From UBA1447 sp002329225 (lineage in GTDB: Bacteria > Bacillota > Clostridia > Oscillospirales > Acutalibacteraceae), in the NCBI GenBank assembly GCA_050946835.1, contig JBMNVN010000005.1:62001-126000 (forward strand): a DNA stretch of 64,000 nucleotides. Direction: 5' to 3'. The stretch's first letter is position 1. Every line of letters starts with the position of its first letter. Shown here one piece after another: positions 25,722 through 34,803 of the stretch. A program made the translations under genes and the position numbers. The notes beneath the pieces were generated by a model, which worked only from the letters and a program-made list of their open reading frames with translations, was not told where the DNA came from and searched no databases.

Positions 25722-25747
25722 GTTTATCCGCCTTTCAAGCAGAGGGG

Positions 25748-27136
25748 TTATGAGGTTTGGTTTTCTTTGTTTTCTTTATGGTATTTGTTTAAGGTTTCAC
25801 CGTCCACCCTGTCCAAAAGGCGGCGTGGAAGCATTGAAAGAAGATCCCAGCCCAAGTTGAGAGTATCTTCAATGGAACGGTTTTCAGTATACCCCTGGTT
25901 CAGAAAATGTTTTTCAAACTCACGGCCGAAAGCCAGGATCATTTTATCATCCGGGAAAAGCTCATCTTCGCCGATTACGGAGGCCAGAGCTTTTGCATCC
26001 TGTACTTTGGCATAGGATGAGAAAAGCTGGTTTGCCAGTGCGGAGTGATCTTCCCGTGTGTATTCTGCCCCTATACCGTCTTTCATTAAACGGGAAAGAG
26101 AGGGTAAGATGCTGACCGGAGGATAGATACCTGTGGAATCCAGGGAACGGTCCAGCACAATCTGGCCTTCGGTTATGTAGCCGGTCAGGTCGGGTATGGG
26201 ATGGGTTATGTCGTCATTGGGCATGGTAAGGATAGGTATTTGAGTGACGGAGCCCTTACTTCCTTCGATAATACCCGCCCGCTCATAGATGGATGCGAGG
26301 TCGGAATAAAGATAACCGGGGAAACCTTTGCGGCCGGGGATTTCGCCCTTGGAAGAACTGAACTCCCGTAAAGCTTCGGCATAAGAAGTCATATCCGTTA
26401 AAACAACCAAAACATTCATGCCCAAGTCATACGCCAAATACTCGGCGGCTGTGAGAGCGCAGCGGGGGGTAATTATCCGTTCAATAATCGGGTCGTTGGA
26501 TAAATTGAGGAACATAACGACTTTGTTCATTACATTGGATTCCTCAAAGGAACGGCGAAAGTAATCAGCCACATCGTTTTTAACACCCATAGCGGCAAAG
26601 ACCACGGCAAAATTACCGTCATCGGTGACGGAAGCTTGCCGTACAATCTGAGCGGCGAGTTCATTGTGTTTCATGCCCGAACCGGAAAATATCGGCAGTT
26701 TCTGCCCTCGGATGAGGGTGGCAAGGCTGTCTATGGAGGATATTCCGGTTTTTATATAGTTGCGGGGATAAACCCTGCGCACGGGGTTAATGGGCGCTCC
26801 GTTTATGTCCCTGCGGCAAAGCGGGAAGACAGCGCCCATTCCGTCAATAGGGTTGCCCAAGCCGTTGAATATCCTGCCTATTATTTCCGGAGAAAGGGGC
26901 AGATCCATGGGCTTACCGGTAAAGCTTGTGAGTGTATTATTTGTGGAGATGCCGCGAGTGCCCTCGAAGATTTGCAATGTAACACTGTTGCCATCTATCT
27001 TGATAATTCGGCCGTGTCTCTCGGTCCCGTCGTTAACTTTTATAACCGCAGTTTCTTCAAAGGAGGGGTCCCGCACATCTTCAAGCACAACAAGGGGACC
27101 GGCTATTTGGCTCAAACCTGCGTATTCATAAATCAT
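25748..27136 (-). CDS. ntpB: V/A-type ATP synthase subunit B (non-catalytic)
   Basis: A 462-residue protein with the beta-barrel N-domain, PIFSGSGMKHNELAAQI in place of a canonical P-loop as expected for B, and the RCALTAAEYLAYDLG and DMTSYAEALRE segments. It alternates with A in the hexamer. It sits 55 bases after ntpA and 26 before ntpD. Confidence 0.95.
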   Translation of the reverse strand: MIYEYAGLSQIAGPLVVLEDVRDPSFEETAVIKVNDGTERHGRIIKIDGNSVTLQIFEGTRGISTNNTLTSFTGKPMDLPLSPEIIGRIFNGLGNPIDGMGAVFPLCRRDINGAPINPVRRVYPRNYIKTGISSIDSLATLIRGQKLPIFSGSGMKHNELAAQIVRQASVTDDGNFAVVFAAMGVKNDVADYFRRSFEESNVMNKVVMFLNLSNDPIIERIITPRCALTAAEYLAYDLGMNVLVVLTDMTSYAEALREFSSSKGEIPGRKGFPGYLYSDLASIYERAGIIEGSKGSVTQIPILTMPNDDITHPIPDLTGYITEGQIVLDRSLDSTGIYPPVSILPSLSRLMKDGIGAEYTREDHSALANQLFSSYAKVQDAKALASVIGEDELFPDDKMILAFGREFEKHFLNQGYTENRSIEDTLNLGWDLLSMLPRRLLDRVDGETLNKYHKENKENQTS

Positions 27137-27191
27137 TTATCTCAATCCCTTCAAGGAACAATGAACTCAAAATCGGAGTTTCGGTGCGGAG

Positions 27192-28961
27192 CTAAACCGT
27201 CTTTTTTAAGGCTGCCAGTTCCTTGTCTATTTGTGTCAGGTAGGTGTCCAGTATTTCCTGATTATCATTAGGCACGTCATATTTCATGGAGGTGAGCCTG
27301 TCAAAAAGGCCGAGAGCCGTTATTTTTGAAAGAGGAACCTTGTTTGATATAAGCTCGGCGCTGCCGTTATGCAGGCGCAGTATGCAGCGCATCATTTTAA
27401 GCTGTTTTATCAGCGGAACGTAGGTGTCCGTAGGGTCTGTGGCGTTCTGCTGTAAAAATCCTACACGAATAACCCGAGCGGTTTCAATTATCAGTTTTTG
27501 ATCGTCCGGCAGGACGTCTGCGCCTATGAGTTTGACAATTTCCATTAACCTTTTTTCTTCTACAAGCAGGGTATGGATTTCATTACGGCAATGCACAAAG
27601 TCGTTCCCCACCTCTTTCCGGTACCAGTCAGCCAGATCACCGAAATATTCGCTGTAACTGTCCGTCCAATTTATGGCGGGGTAGTGTCGTGCGTATGCCA
27701 AAGCTTTGTCCAGCGCCCAAAAACAGCGGGTAAACCGCTTGGTGTTTTGAGTAACCGGCTCGGAAAAATCGGCTCCCTGGGGCGAAACGGCGCCGATTAC
27801 CGTTATGGAACCTTCACTGCCGTTGAGGTTTTTAAAGCTGCCGGCGCGCTCATAAAACTCAGAAAGCCGGGAAGGCAGATAGGCGGGGAACCCTTCCTCA
27901 GCGGGCATTTCCTCCAGCCTGCCGGAGATTTCTCTGAGTGCTTCCGCCCAGCGGGAGGTAGAGTCAGCCATGAGAGCCGTATGATAGCCCATGTCCCGGT
28001 AGTATTCAGCAATGGTTATGCCGGTATAAATTGAAGCCTCCCTTGCCGCTACCGGCATGTTGGAAGTGTTGGCAATGAGTACCGTGCGGTCTGTAAGAGG
28101 TCTGCCGGTGCGGGGGTCGGTGATTTGAGAGAATTCGGCAAGAGCCTGGGTCATTTCATTGCCCCGCTCCCCACAGCCGACATAAATAATGATGTCCGCA
28201 TCGCACCACTTTGCAAGTTGATGTTGGGTGACGGTTTTGCCTGTCCCGAAGCCGCCGGGAACTGCCGCCGCACCGCCCTTTGCTATGGGGTAAAGCGTGT
28301 CCAGAATTCGCTGCCCGGTTATCAGCGGGCGTGAAAGAGGCAGCCTTTTACTGGCCGGACGGGGAGTTTTGATAGGCCAGCGTTGGCATAAGGTAAGGGG
28401 ATGTTCCCGACCGTCTTTGTCCCTGATTTTTAAAATACTGTCGTTAAGCTTGTACCGGCCGTTCGATGCGGACCATATTACCTCACCGCTGAGGCCGGGA
28501 GGAACCATAAGGCGGTGTGTGACTACGGGTGTTTCAGGTATCTCGGCATAAAAATCGCCCTCTTTCAGCAAATCGCTAAGGGAGGCGGTTATAAGCGTTT
28601 CCCATTCTTTTTCTTCATCCAAAGGGGGGGCGTTTGCTCCCCGGGCAATAAAGTCTCCCGTTAGCTCCGCCACGATTTTAAGGGGGTTTTGAATACCGTC
28701 GAAGATGTTTCGTATTATCCCCGGCCCCAAAACGGCGCACATGGGTCCGCCTGTGGGATAGACGGGCTGACCGGGTTTCAGCCCCGAAGTATCTTCGTAA
28801 ACCTGAATTACGGTTTTATCGTCATCAATTCTGATGACTTCACCGGTGAGCTTTTTTTCACCCACATAAACCATATCCAGCATCCCGAGTTCCCCGGCGT
28901 CCTTCAGGGTGATAACCGGGCCGTTTATTCCGTATATGGTGTTGATTAAACCGTTGCTCAT
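27192..28961 (-). CDS. ntpA: V/A-type ATP synthase catalytic subunit A
   Basis: A 589-residue protein with Walker A GGFGTGKT near 234-241, the family-specific non-homologous region (about 110-190), the GERGNEM catalytic Glu segment and the DSTSRWAEALREIS signature. It performs ATP hydrolysis or synthesis in the head. AAGGG precedes the ATG. Confidence 0.96.
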   Translation of the reverse strand: MSNGLINTIYGINGPVITLKDAGELGMLDMVYVGEKKLTGEVIRIDDDKTVIQVYEDTSGLKPGQPVYPTGGPMCAVLGPGIIRNIFDGIQNPLKIVAELTGDFIARGANAPPLDEEKEWETLITASLSDLLKEGDFYAEIPETPVVTHRLMVPPGLSGEVIWSASNGRYKLNDSILKIRDKDGREHPLTLCQRWPIKTPRPASKRLPLSRPLITGQRILDTLYPIAKGGAAAVPGGFGTGKTVTQHQLAKWCDADIIIYVGCGERGNEMTQALAEFSQITDPRTGRPLTDRTVLIANTSNMPVAAREASIYTGITIAEYYRDMGYHTALMADSTSRWAEALREISGRLEEMPAEEGFPAYLPSRLSEFYERAGSFKNLNGSEGSITVIGAVSPQGADFSEPVTQNTKRFTRCFWALDKALAYARHYPAINWTDSYSEYFGDLADWYRKEVGNDFVHCRNEIHTLLVEEKRLMEIVKLIGADVLPDDQKLIIETARVIRVGFLQQNATDPTDTYVPLIKQLKMMRCILRLHNGSAELISNKVPLSKITALGLFDRLTSMKYDVPNDNQEILDTYLTQIDKELAALKKTV

Positions 28962-28988
28962 GGCTGTTTCCCTTCTTAAAATAATGGC

Positions 28989-29591
28989 TCAGTCCGGCTG
29001 TATCGTGAGACCGGAGTTTTCATAAAAATACTGTTTTTGCATTTTCAGGCGTGAGTCCAGGGTATCGTCCAGACGCAGGGACATTTCGCTGCAAAGCGCT
29101 TTCAGCCCGCCCAAAATAATGCCGGTGTCAGTTTTAAGCTCACTGTTCACAGGCAGACAGTGGAGCAGCCCTTTAACCTGCTGCAGGTCTGAGGGCCGGG
29201 CAAAAACGGTTATGGGATTTCTGCCGTATATTCCGGCGATATTCATTAAACTTTTTGTTAAGAAAAGCTCGTATTCGGGGGTTTGGGTGAAAGCGGCAAT
29301 GTTTTCGGCAGCTTCGGCGAAAACCTCGTCGGTTATTGACTCCCGTGCGGCGGCGAATTCATGTTTCAGTTCGGTTTCCAAAGCACAGCGGGAGGAGTTT
29401 ATTTGCAACCTGACTTTCCGCTTTTCCGTTTCAAGGTATTCCGTACTCATTGCATAAGCCTCTTCGCAGGCTATTTGAAGTTCTTTTTCCTGGCGGTCGG
29501 CAGTTTCCTGTTCGATATTTCGGCGTAAAGCGTTCAAGTTTTCGCTTATAGCGTTAAGGAAGAGTTCCAGCTTGTCATTTGACGTATTCAT
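28989..29591 (-). CDS. ntpE: V/A-type ATP synthase subunit E
   Basis: A 200-residue protein with a long N-terminal charged coiled coil (about 1-95) and a small C-terminal globular domain, the peripheral stalk architecture. Position between F and A supports the call. Confidence 0.85.
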   Translation of the reverse strand: MNTSNDKLELFLNAISENLNALRRNIEQETADRQEKELQIACEEAYAMSTEYLETEKRKVRLQINSSRCALETELKHEFAAARESITDEVFAEAAENIAAFTQTPEYELFLTKSLMNIAGIYGRNPITVFARPSDLQQVKGLLHCLPVNSELKTDTGIILGGLKALCSEMSLRLDDTLDSRLKMQKQYFYENSGLTIQPD

Positions 29592-29620
29592 AAATTCACC
29601 TCACAGGCGGATAAAGCCGC

Positions 29621-29926
29621 TTATAGTTTAATCCCCACAGCTTCAAGGATATAGTCGGCAAGAGCATTGCCGGAGTGTGAAGCGTGCCTGTCGGGTATTT
29701 CGGTAATCAGGGGATAGGAACGCTCCTGTTTTAGTTTCAGCAGCAACTGAGCGCACATTTTCCCCAAAAGAGGTGTAATCAGAATTATTCCTACATCGGG
29801 CAGATTAACTGCACGATTAAGGGCATCGGCGGCGGCTTCCGGAGTGTTTGCCACTTCACCCTCAATGCCTGCAAGGCACAGCCCGGTTTGGGTGTCGGTA
29901 TTGTCACTGATTAAATAAAAACGCAT
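29621..29926 (-). CDS. ntpF: V/A-type ATP synthase subunit F
   Basis: A 101-residue Rossmann-like protein beginning MRFYLISDNTDTQTGLCLAG, with IILITPLL at about 54. Subunit F caps subunit D in the rotor. Length is typical and GGAG precedes the ATG. Confidence 0.88.
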   Translation of the reverse strand: MRFYLISDNTDTQTGLCLAGIEGEVANTPEAAADALNRAVNLPDVGIILITPLLGKMCAQLLLKLKQERSYPLITEIPDRHASHSGNALADYILEAVGIKL

Positions 29927-29941
29927 ATTTTGCTCCGAGGC

Positions 29942-30400
29942 TTAAAGTTTATTCAGTATAAGAATGGATATTACGACGCCGTACAGTGCGATAGATTCTC
30001 CCAAGGCAACAAAGATAAGGGCTTTACCGAAGGTTTTCGGGTCTTCGCTGGTAGCGGCGATTGCCGCAGGTGCACCGGCGGCAACAGCTATACCTCCGCC
30101 TATACCGGCAAGGCCTGTGACCATTCCCGCGGCGATAAGGCCGAGTCCCAAATCATTTGATTTTTCCGACGGAGCGGTGCTTTCATTCTGAGAGACGGGA
30201 GCATCAACGGCTTTGTCGGCCGCCGATACGGAAAAGGTCAAAACCGAAACCAGAACCATGAGTACGGCAAAACCTGCAAACTGAGTCAGCAAGGCTTTCT
30301 TTGCCGATTTGCCCCGGGTGTTTTTGCGAAAGGTAATGGCGGGAAGAGAGATTAATACAGCGGGGGGAACAATTAAAACGGCCAAAAGAAAAAATAACAT
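29942..30400 (-). CDS. ntpK: V/A-type ATP synthase membrane ring subunit K (c)
   Basis: About 152 residues from the ATG at 30400, which lies 8 bases after GGAGG; an upstream TTG overlaps that site. The C-terminal half is a classic c-subunit hairpin: GLAGIGGGIAVAAG, loop TSEDPKTFGK, then ALGESIALYG with the ion-binding Glu. ES followed by Tyr resembles sodium-binding rings, but the partner Gln in the first helix is replaced, so ion choice is unclear. The N-terminal half has two further hydrophobic segments and a polar linker that do not look like a second c hairpin; the segment ending SVSAA could be processed. Confidence 0.88.
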   Translation of the reverse strand: MLFFLLAVLIVPPAVLISLPAITFRKNTRGKSAKKALLTQFAGFAVLMVLVSVLTFSVSAADKAVDAPVSQNESTAPSEKSNDLGLGLIAAGMVTGLAGIGGGIAVAAGAPAAIAATSEDPKTFGKALIFVALGESIALYGVVISILILNKL

Positions 30401-30417
30401 ACAAACAACCTCCAAAA

Positions 30418-32337
30418 CTAATTTTTTCTATCTTGCACAGCCGGACCGGCGGCGACAAAAGGACGCCCGTCGCCTTCCAAAAAACGGCTGAACATTTCAT
30501 AAAACTGCAGACGTAAAGCCTGGATTCCCGTGAGCAGCCCCTCCAATGCGATTACAAGGATATTACCAAGAACAATCACAACCATATTTTTACCGTTAGC
30601 CAGAGCGAAAACCACCATCATCATTCCGGCATGTACGAGTACGAAGGCTCCTACTCTCAGGAAAGATACGGTATTGCTCAGGTAGGAAAGAGCGTATTCC
30701 AACATTTCAAATACATTCTGAAGCAAAAAATCCATTACACTGCTTTTCTTTTCAAGGTGTCCCGTGTCTATGACCTCGATGAAAAGATCTTTAAAAAACA
30801 GCATAAGGGCGCTCCCTGTGGCAATGGTGATGAGAACGGTTTCAGGCAGAAGATTTTTTACACCGAAAATGGATAAAACGGCAAAAACTCCCGAAGTGTA
30901 GAAAAGAATCCCCGCTATGCCGTTGTTTGAAAAGACGGCTTCTCCGAAATGCCGGAGTTTTATACAGGAGTAAACATTGATTGCCATTGATATAAGCACC
31001 AAAAGCACGCCTATGCCTATGGAGAATATTAGTACGGAGTTTACCGAATCCATAACACTGACAGGTTTTGAAGCAAAACCCAAGGCTTTGTAAACGGGGT
31101 CAAAAAAATCTTCAAAGCCGAAGAAGGAACCGAAAAGAAACCCGAAGAAAACCGACGAGGCTCCGCAGGGGATTAGTATCTTTCCCAAGGGCATACCCTT
31201 GAGTTTCCACATTAAAAAGCCGGCAAGCATAAGAACCATACCTTGCCCCGCATCCCCGAACATTATGCCGAAAATCAGGGTGTATGTTATTGCAACAAAG
31301 GGAGTAATGTCCGCACTGCCATAAGCGGGAAGACCGTACATATTGACGAAATACTCAAAGGGGCGGAAAAGTATATTGTTTTTCAGTTTGACAGGTACAA
31401 GTTTTTGTTTTTTCTCGGCATCCTCGTATTCACAGTTGATGTCTTTAATACTTTCCAGTTTTTCCCGAAGTTTGCCGAAGTTTTTGGAGGGAACCCATAC
31501 CACGTAGTAAAATTGCTTGCCGCGTGCGGCGGCATAACGGCGCAGATCAAAGGCATCGGAATACCATTTTAAACGGGAATAGGTTTGAATAATCTTTTCT
31601 TCATTTTTACTCCAATAAGCTGAAAGCTTATCGTCCAGTTTGGCAATTTGATTGTTGAGTATTTCTATATTCTCTTCAAGATTTTCAATGATTTGTTGTG
31701 CAGTCCCTGCAGCTCCGGGGATATGCAGGCGTTCAAAATACAGCAGGGAGAAAATTCGATCAATTTCTTCACTTTTGTTGTAAGGGGTGAAGTAGACGCC
31801 CCAGGTGTTTGTTTCATCTTCGGAACAGGGAATAAAGAGCATATACGGCATGTCGCCGTAAGCAAAAAGCTTTTTATAGTTTTCTTTTGGAAGATGACCG
31901 AATCGCACCTTGATAAACTCGCCGGCAAAGAGTTCATCCAAAGGGGCGTCAAGCGATGTAAAATGACTGAATTGCTCAATAGCGCTTTGACTGGTCTCGC
32001 GTTGCTCGGCAAGCAATTTACGGTCATTATGTATCTCGGCAAGAAAACTGCTGAACTCATCGATATACTGAGATGTATCCGTATCCGCATAATCGCCGGG
32101 CGTAATCGTGCCGGAATGTAATGTTACTCCTAAAACGCCGGCGAGTTCTTCGATTTTTTGAAGTTTGGCTGCATATGAGTTATCCTCAATAAGGGGCGAG
32201 AAACCCATTGCAGGGGAGAGGTAAGCGGCGGTGTTTTCGGGATGGAAATCACCAACGGAATAACAGGCTTCAAGAAAATCGTCCAACATTTCCAGAGAAC
32301 CCGTAGCTTTAATAAACTTCATTTTTACAATAGCCAA
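30418..32337 (-). CDS. ntpI: V/A-type ATP synthase subunit I (a)
   Basis: A 639-residue protein: N-terminal cytoplasmic stalk-binding half with coiled coil (about 1-320) and C-terminal half with about seven TM segments, including the GIMFGDAGQG loop and the FLRVGAFVLVHAG helix that bears the conserved Arg at the ring interface. It probably starts with TTG after GGTGAT. It forms the ion half-channels. Confidence 0.93.
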   Translation of the reverse strand: MAIVKMKFIKATGSLEMLDDFLEACYSVGDFHPENTAAYLSPAMGFSPLIEDNSYAAKLQKIEELAGVLGVTLHSGTITPGDYADTDTSQYIDEFSSFLAEIHNDRKLLAEQRETSQSAIEQFSHFTSLDAPLDELFAGEFIKVRFGHLPKENYKKLFAYGDMPYMLFIPCSEDETNTWGVYFTPYNKSEEIDRIFSLLYFERLHIPGAAGTAQQIIENLEENIEILNNQIAKLDDKLSAYWSKNEEKIIQTYSRLKWYSDAFDLRRYAAARGKQFYYVVWVPSKNFGKLREKLESIKDINCEYEDAEKKQKLVPVKLKNNILFRPFEYFVNMYGLPAYGSADITPFVAITYTLIFGIMFGDAGQGMVLMLAGFLMWKLKGMPLGKILIPCGASSVFFGFLFGSFFGFEDFFDPVYKALGFASKPVSVMDSVNSVLIFSIGIGVLLVLISMAINVYSCIKLRHFGEAVFSNNGIAGILFYTSGVFAVLSIFGVKNLLPETVLITIATGSALMLFFKDLFIEVIDTGHLEKKSSVMDFLLQNVFEMLEYALSYLSNTVSFLRVGAFVLVHAGMMMVVFALANGKNMVVIVLGNILVIALEGLLTGIQALRLQFYEMFSRFLEGDGRPFVAAGPAVQDRKN

Positions 32338-32348
32338 ATAATCACCGC

Positions 32349-33413
32349 CTAAGATGTGGTTTGAGGTGAAAAACCGATTAGTGTAAACTGTACTTTTTCT
32401 GGGGGCAGGCCGTATCTGATTCCTTCGATAATATGAATGAGGTTGCCGAGTTCAATTTCCGCAAGGAAAAGACAGCTGAGCATCGCAACCATGGGTTCAC
32501 CGGAAAAGCGGAAAGATTTTTTACACACTTTGAACATTATTTCTTTGGTAAGCAGTTCAATAGGAAGTGAGTTGGGATTTTCAGAAAGCCCCTTATAAAT
32601 CGAAATTTGCCCAAGCAACTTGAGCAACTCGTCGGAGTCGGAAGCGGTAACAACGGCATTGATTTGTTTAGCGGAAAGCAGAGTAAAATCGGGGTAAACA
32701 AATCTGCGCAGTAAAGACTCGTCGGTGCACCCGTTTCTTTTCAGGCGATACAGCTTCTCAGCCATATGGATATCCGCTTGCACGCTCAATAGACGCTGAA
32801 GGCTTTTAAGGCGTTTGCCTCGAAAGTCTTTGCGTATTATTTCATCCAGACGGGCATAAAAATAACGATACAGATCCGCTTCTATTTCCAATATAAGGCG
32901 GTTTGTCATAGCTTGCCCGTTAAACTTGGAGAACACTTCTTCATAGACGGTACCGGTAAGGGTTTTCAGAATTTCAGGGAAAGAACCGGCTTTAGCCAGT
33001 TCAAACAGCGGAATTTCGGTGTAGTTATTAAAAAAAGCGGGTATGCGGTAAATGTATTCCCCGGATTCGCCGCCTGTCAGCAGATGCAGGCAGGTGAGAA
33101 TTTGTTTGATGTCGCTTCGCATTATGTAGTAGTACTGGAAGTTTTGCCCGGTGGATGTGCCGAAACGGAAAAGGGATTCGTATAGGGCGAACAAGTTCTT
33201 TTGCAATGCTTCTTCAAGCTGACCCCGGTGAAGACCGGAAGTTGAAAGATTTTTAAGAACGTCACCATAGATTGTTTGGGTTTTAAGGTAGGCGGCCGCT
33301 TCATCTATAGCCCTGCAAGCGAGCAAACTTGCATAGTTTTCCCCGGTGAGCCGACGTCCGTACATGGCTCCCGATTTTGCAAGTATTGCATTTTGCAAAA
33401 AATAAGACGGCAT
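32349..33413 (-). CDS. ntpC: V/A-type ATP synthase subunit C
   Basis: About 354 residues from the ATG at 33413, which has AAAGG 7 bases upstream; an in-frame extension to 33473 lacks such a site. All-helical protein with YGRRLTGENYASLLAC near the start and the AEIELGNLIHIIEGIRYGL C-terminal signature. It links the rotor ring to the central stalk. Placing C before I is unusual compared with Enterococcus ntpFIKECGABD. Confidence 0.88.
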   Translation of the reverse strand: MPSYFLQNAILAKSGAMYGRRLTGENYASLLACRAIDEAAAYLKTQTIYGDVLKNLSTSGLHRGQLEEALQKNLFALYESLFRFGTSTGQNFQYYYIMRSDIKQILTCLHLLTGGESGEYIYRIPAFFNNYTEIPLFELAKAGSFPEILKTLTGTVYEEVFSKFNGQAMTNRLILEIEADLYRYFYARLDEIIRKDFRGKRLKSLQRLLSVQADIHMAEKLYRLKRNGCTDESLLRRFVYPDFTLLSAKQINAVVTASDSDELLKLLGQISIYKGLSENPNSLPIELLTKEIMFKVCKKSFRFSGEPMVAMLSCLFLAEIELGNLIHIIEGIRYGLPPEKVQFTLIGFSPQTTS

Positions 33414-33491
33414 AAGCGTGCCTTTCCGAAAAGTGAAAATCATTTTAAGACACAATAAACCGCCTTGCTTCAAGCAGGAAGCATAGGCGGC

Positions 33492-33791
33492 CTAACCTTG
33501 GTTTATTGTGCGGTTATAAATGTCCCTGATCCATTTGTCTTTACCGGCTGCCGCGAGTTCATTCAGCCGGCTTATTGCCTCGGTATTTTTTGCCCGCAGT
33601 CGTTTTTCATCTTCCTGAGCCTCGGCAAGAGCTTGAGCACTGAGCTTTTCCGCCTTTTGGCGGGCTTTGTCCATTCCTTTTTTAATCTGTGCGTCTTTAA
33701 GCTCAGCTAAATCATCAAGTGCTTTTTGCTTTGCCTCTAAGACTTCTTCTGCCTGCAAACGAGCATCTCTGTCCATTTCGAGAATGCGCAT
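33492..33791 (-). CDS. V/A-type ATP synthase peripheral stalk subunit G/H
   Basis: About 99 residues from the ATG at 33791, nearly all a charged Ala/Glu/Lys coiled coil (MDRDARLQAEEVLEAKQKAL onward), fitting the stalk subunit that pairs with E. The open frame runs further upstream to 33866 but that reaches into the promoter. The start is uncertain: GGAGG lies about 23 bases before this ATG, and a GTG at 33815 is too close to it. First gene of the operon. Confidence 0.7.
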   Translation of the reverse strand: MRILEMDRDARLQAEEVLEAKQKALDDLAELKDAQIKKGMDKARQKAEKLSAQALAEAQEDEKRLRAKNTEAISRLNELAAAGKDKWIRDIYNRTINQG

Positions 33792-33865
33792 CAGTCTTTC
33801 GTCCGTAAGCCTCACCTCCGGATTCAAAGCGGAAAATATCCAACAGCTTTGAACGAACGATAGCA

Positions 33866-33893
33866 ATTATAGCACTATGCCCAAATAATGCAA
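33866..33893 (-). promoter_or_regulatory. Promoter of the V-ATPase operon
   Basis: TTGCAT (33888-33893), 16-base spacer, exact TATAAT (33866-33871) on the minus strand, just downstream of folK. It makes the ATPase operon independent of the long run upstream. Confidence 0.75.
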
Positions 33894-33913
33894 GCGTTTT
33901 ATGTGAGTTATTG

Positions 33914-34432
33914 CTAATCGGAGTCAACAACTTTTCCGGACAGGGTGATAGATGAGGAATAGCGTTCGATTCCCTCTGTACCCAGTTCTTTAAGATGGGG
34001 ACCGAAGTAAAGACTTGGAGCCCGACCTGAAGGATATAAGTCCATTAGCGGCACCATTACAAAGGGGCGCTCTAAAATTCGGGGATGAGGCAAGGTGAGC
34101 TCAAAGCTTTCATTTTTAACACCTTCATAGAGGAGCAAATCCAAATCAATTATGCGCGGCCCGTCTTTGACAATGCGTTTGCGTCCGAAAGCCGCCTCGA
34201 TACCCAGGCAGGCTCCCAAAATTGCCGAGGGCGAAAGGGAGGTGCTTAAAAGAATACAGGCATTAAGGAATTTATCCTGATCTTCAAAGCCGACAGGCTC
34301 CGTTTCATATACATTGGATATGGCCTCGGGTTTGGTACGGGGCAAAAGTGAAAGGGAACGGACAGCATGTCCCAGGTTTGAGATTCTGTCACCGATGTTG
34401 CTTCCAAGGCCTATTACCACTGAACTGCTCAT
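33914..34432 (-). CDS. folK: 6-hydroxymethyl-7,8-dihydropterin pyrophosphokinase
   Basis: A 172-residue protein with VIGLGSNIGDR near the N-terminus, FLNACILLSTSLSP, and GPRIIDLDLLLYEG with the metal-binding Asp pair, then LPHPRILERPFVMVPL. It activates the pterin before FolP. It begins 2 bases after the folB stop. Confidence 0.94.
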   Translation of the reverse strand: MSSSVVIGLGSNIGDRISNLGHAVRSLSLLPRTKPEAISNVYETEPVGFEDQDKFLNACILLSTSLSPSAILGACLGIEAAFGRKRIVKDGPRIIDLDLLLYEGVKNESFELTLPHPRILERPFVMVPLMDLYPSGRAPSLYFGPHLKELGTEGIERYSSSITLSGKVVDSD

Positions 34433-34434
34433 TG

Positions 34435-34803
34435 TTATTCGGAACTCCTTTTTATATCAATTTCTACCGCCATATATTCAAAATCCAGGTCAACGGGGGC
34501 GTCGGGCTTTTTAAGGTTGATTTTTATCCGCTCAAGTGAGGGGAATTCCTCAAGAAGACCCTCGGCGACACGCATGGAAGCTCTTTCCAGAAGGTTGTCT
34601 TTTTGAGCGGTAAATAAAACTGCGGCCTTTTTGGCGATTTTAGCGTAGCTTACGGTATCTTCGAGGCGGTCGCTGATACAGGCTGAGGAAAGGTCCGAAT
34701 AAGCCTCAATATCCATAATAAAAAACTGACCGTTTTGTTTTTCTTCGGGGTTAACGCCGTGGTAAGCGTATATTTTAAGCCCCTTAACCGTTATTTTACC
34801 CAT
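34435..34803 (-). CDS. folB: Dihydroneopterin aldolase
   Basis: 122 residues from the ATG at 34803, which has GGGAGG 8 bases upstream and overlaps the end of folP. Typical motifs: GLKIYAYHGVNPEEKQNGQ with the conserved Tyr-x-x-His-Gly, the conserved Glu, and the LLERASMRVAE helix carrying the active-site region. It yields 6-hydroxymethyl-dihydropterin for FolK. Confidence 0.92.
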   Translation of the reverse strand: MGKITVKGLKIYAYHGVNPEEKQNGQFFIMDIEAYSDLSSACISDRLEDTVSYAKIAKKAAVLFTAQKDNLLERASMRVAEGLLEEFPSLERIKINLKKPDAPVDLDFEYMAVEIDIKRSSE

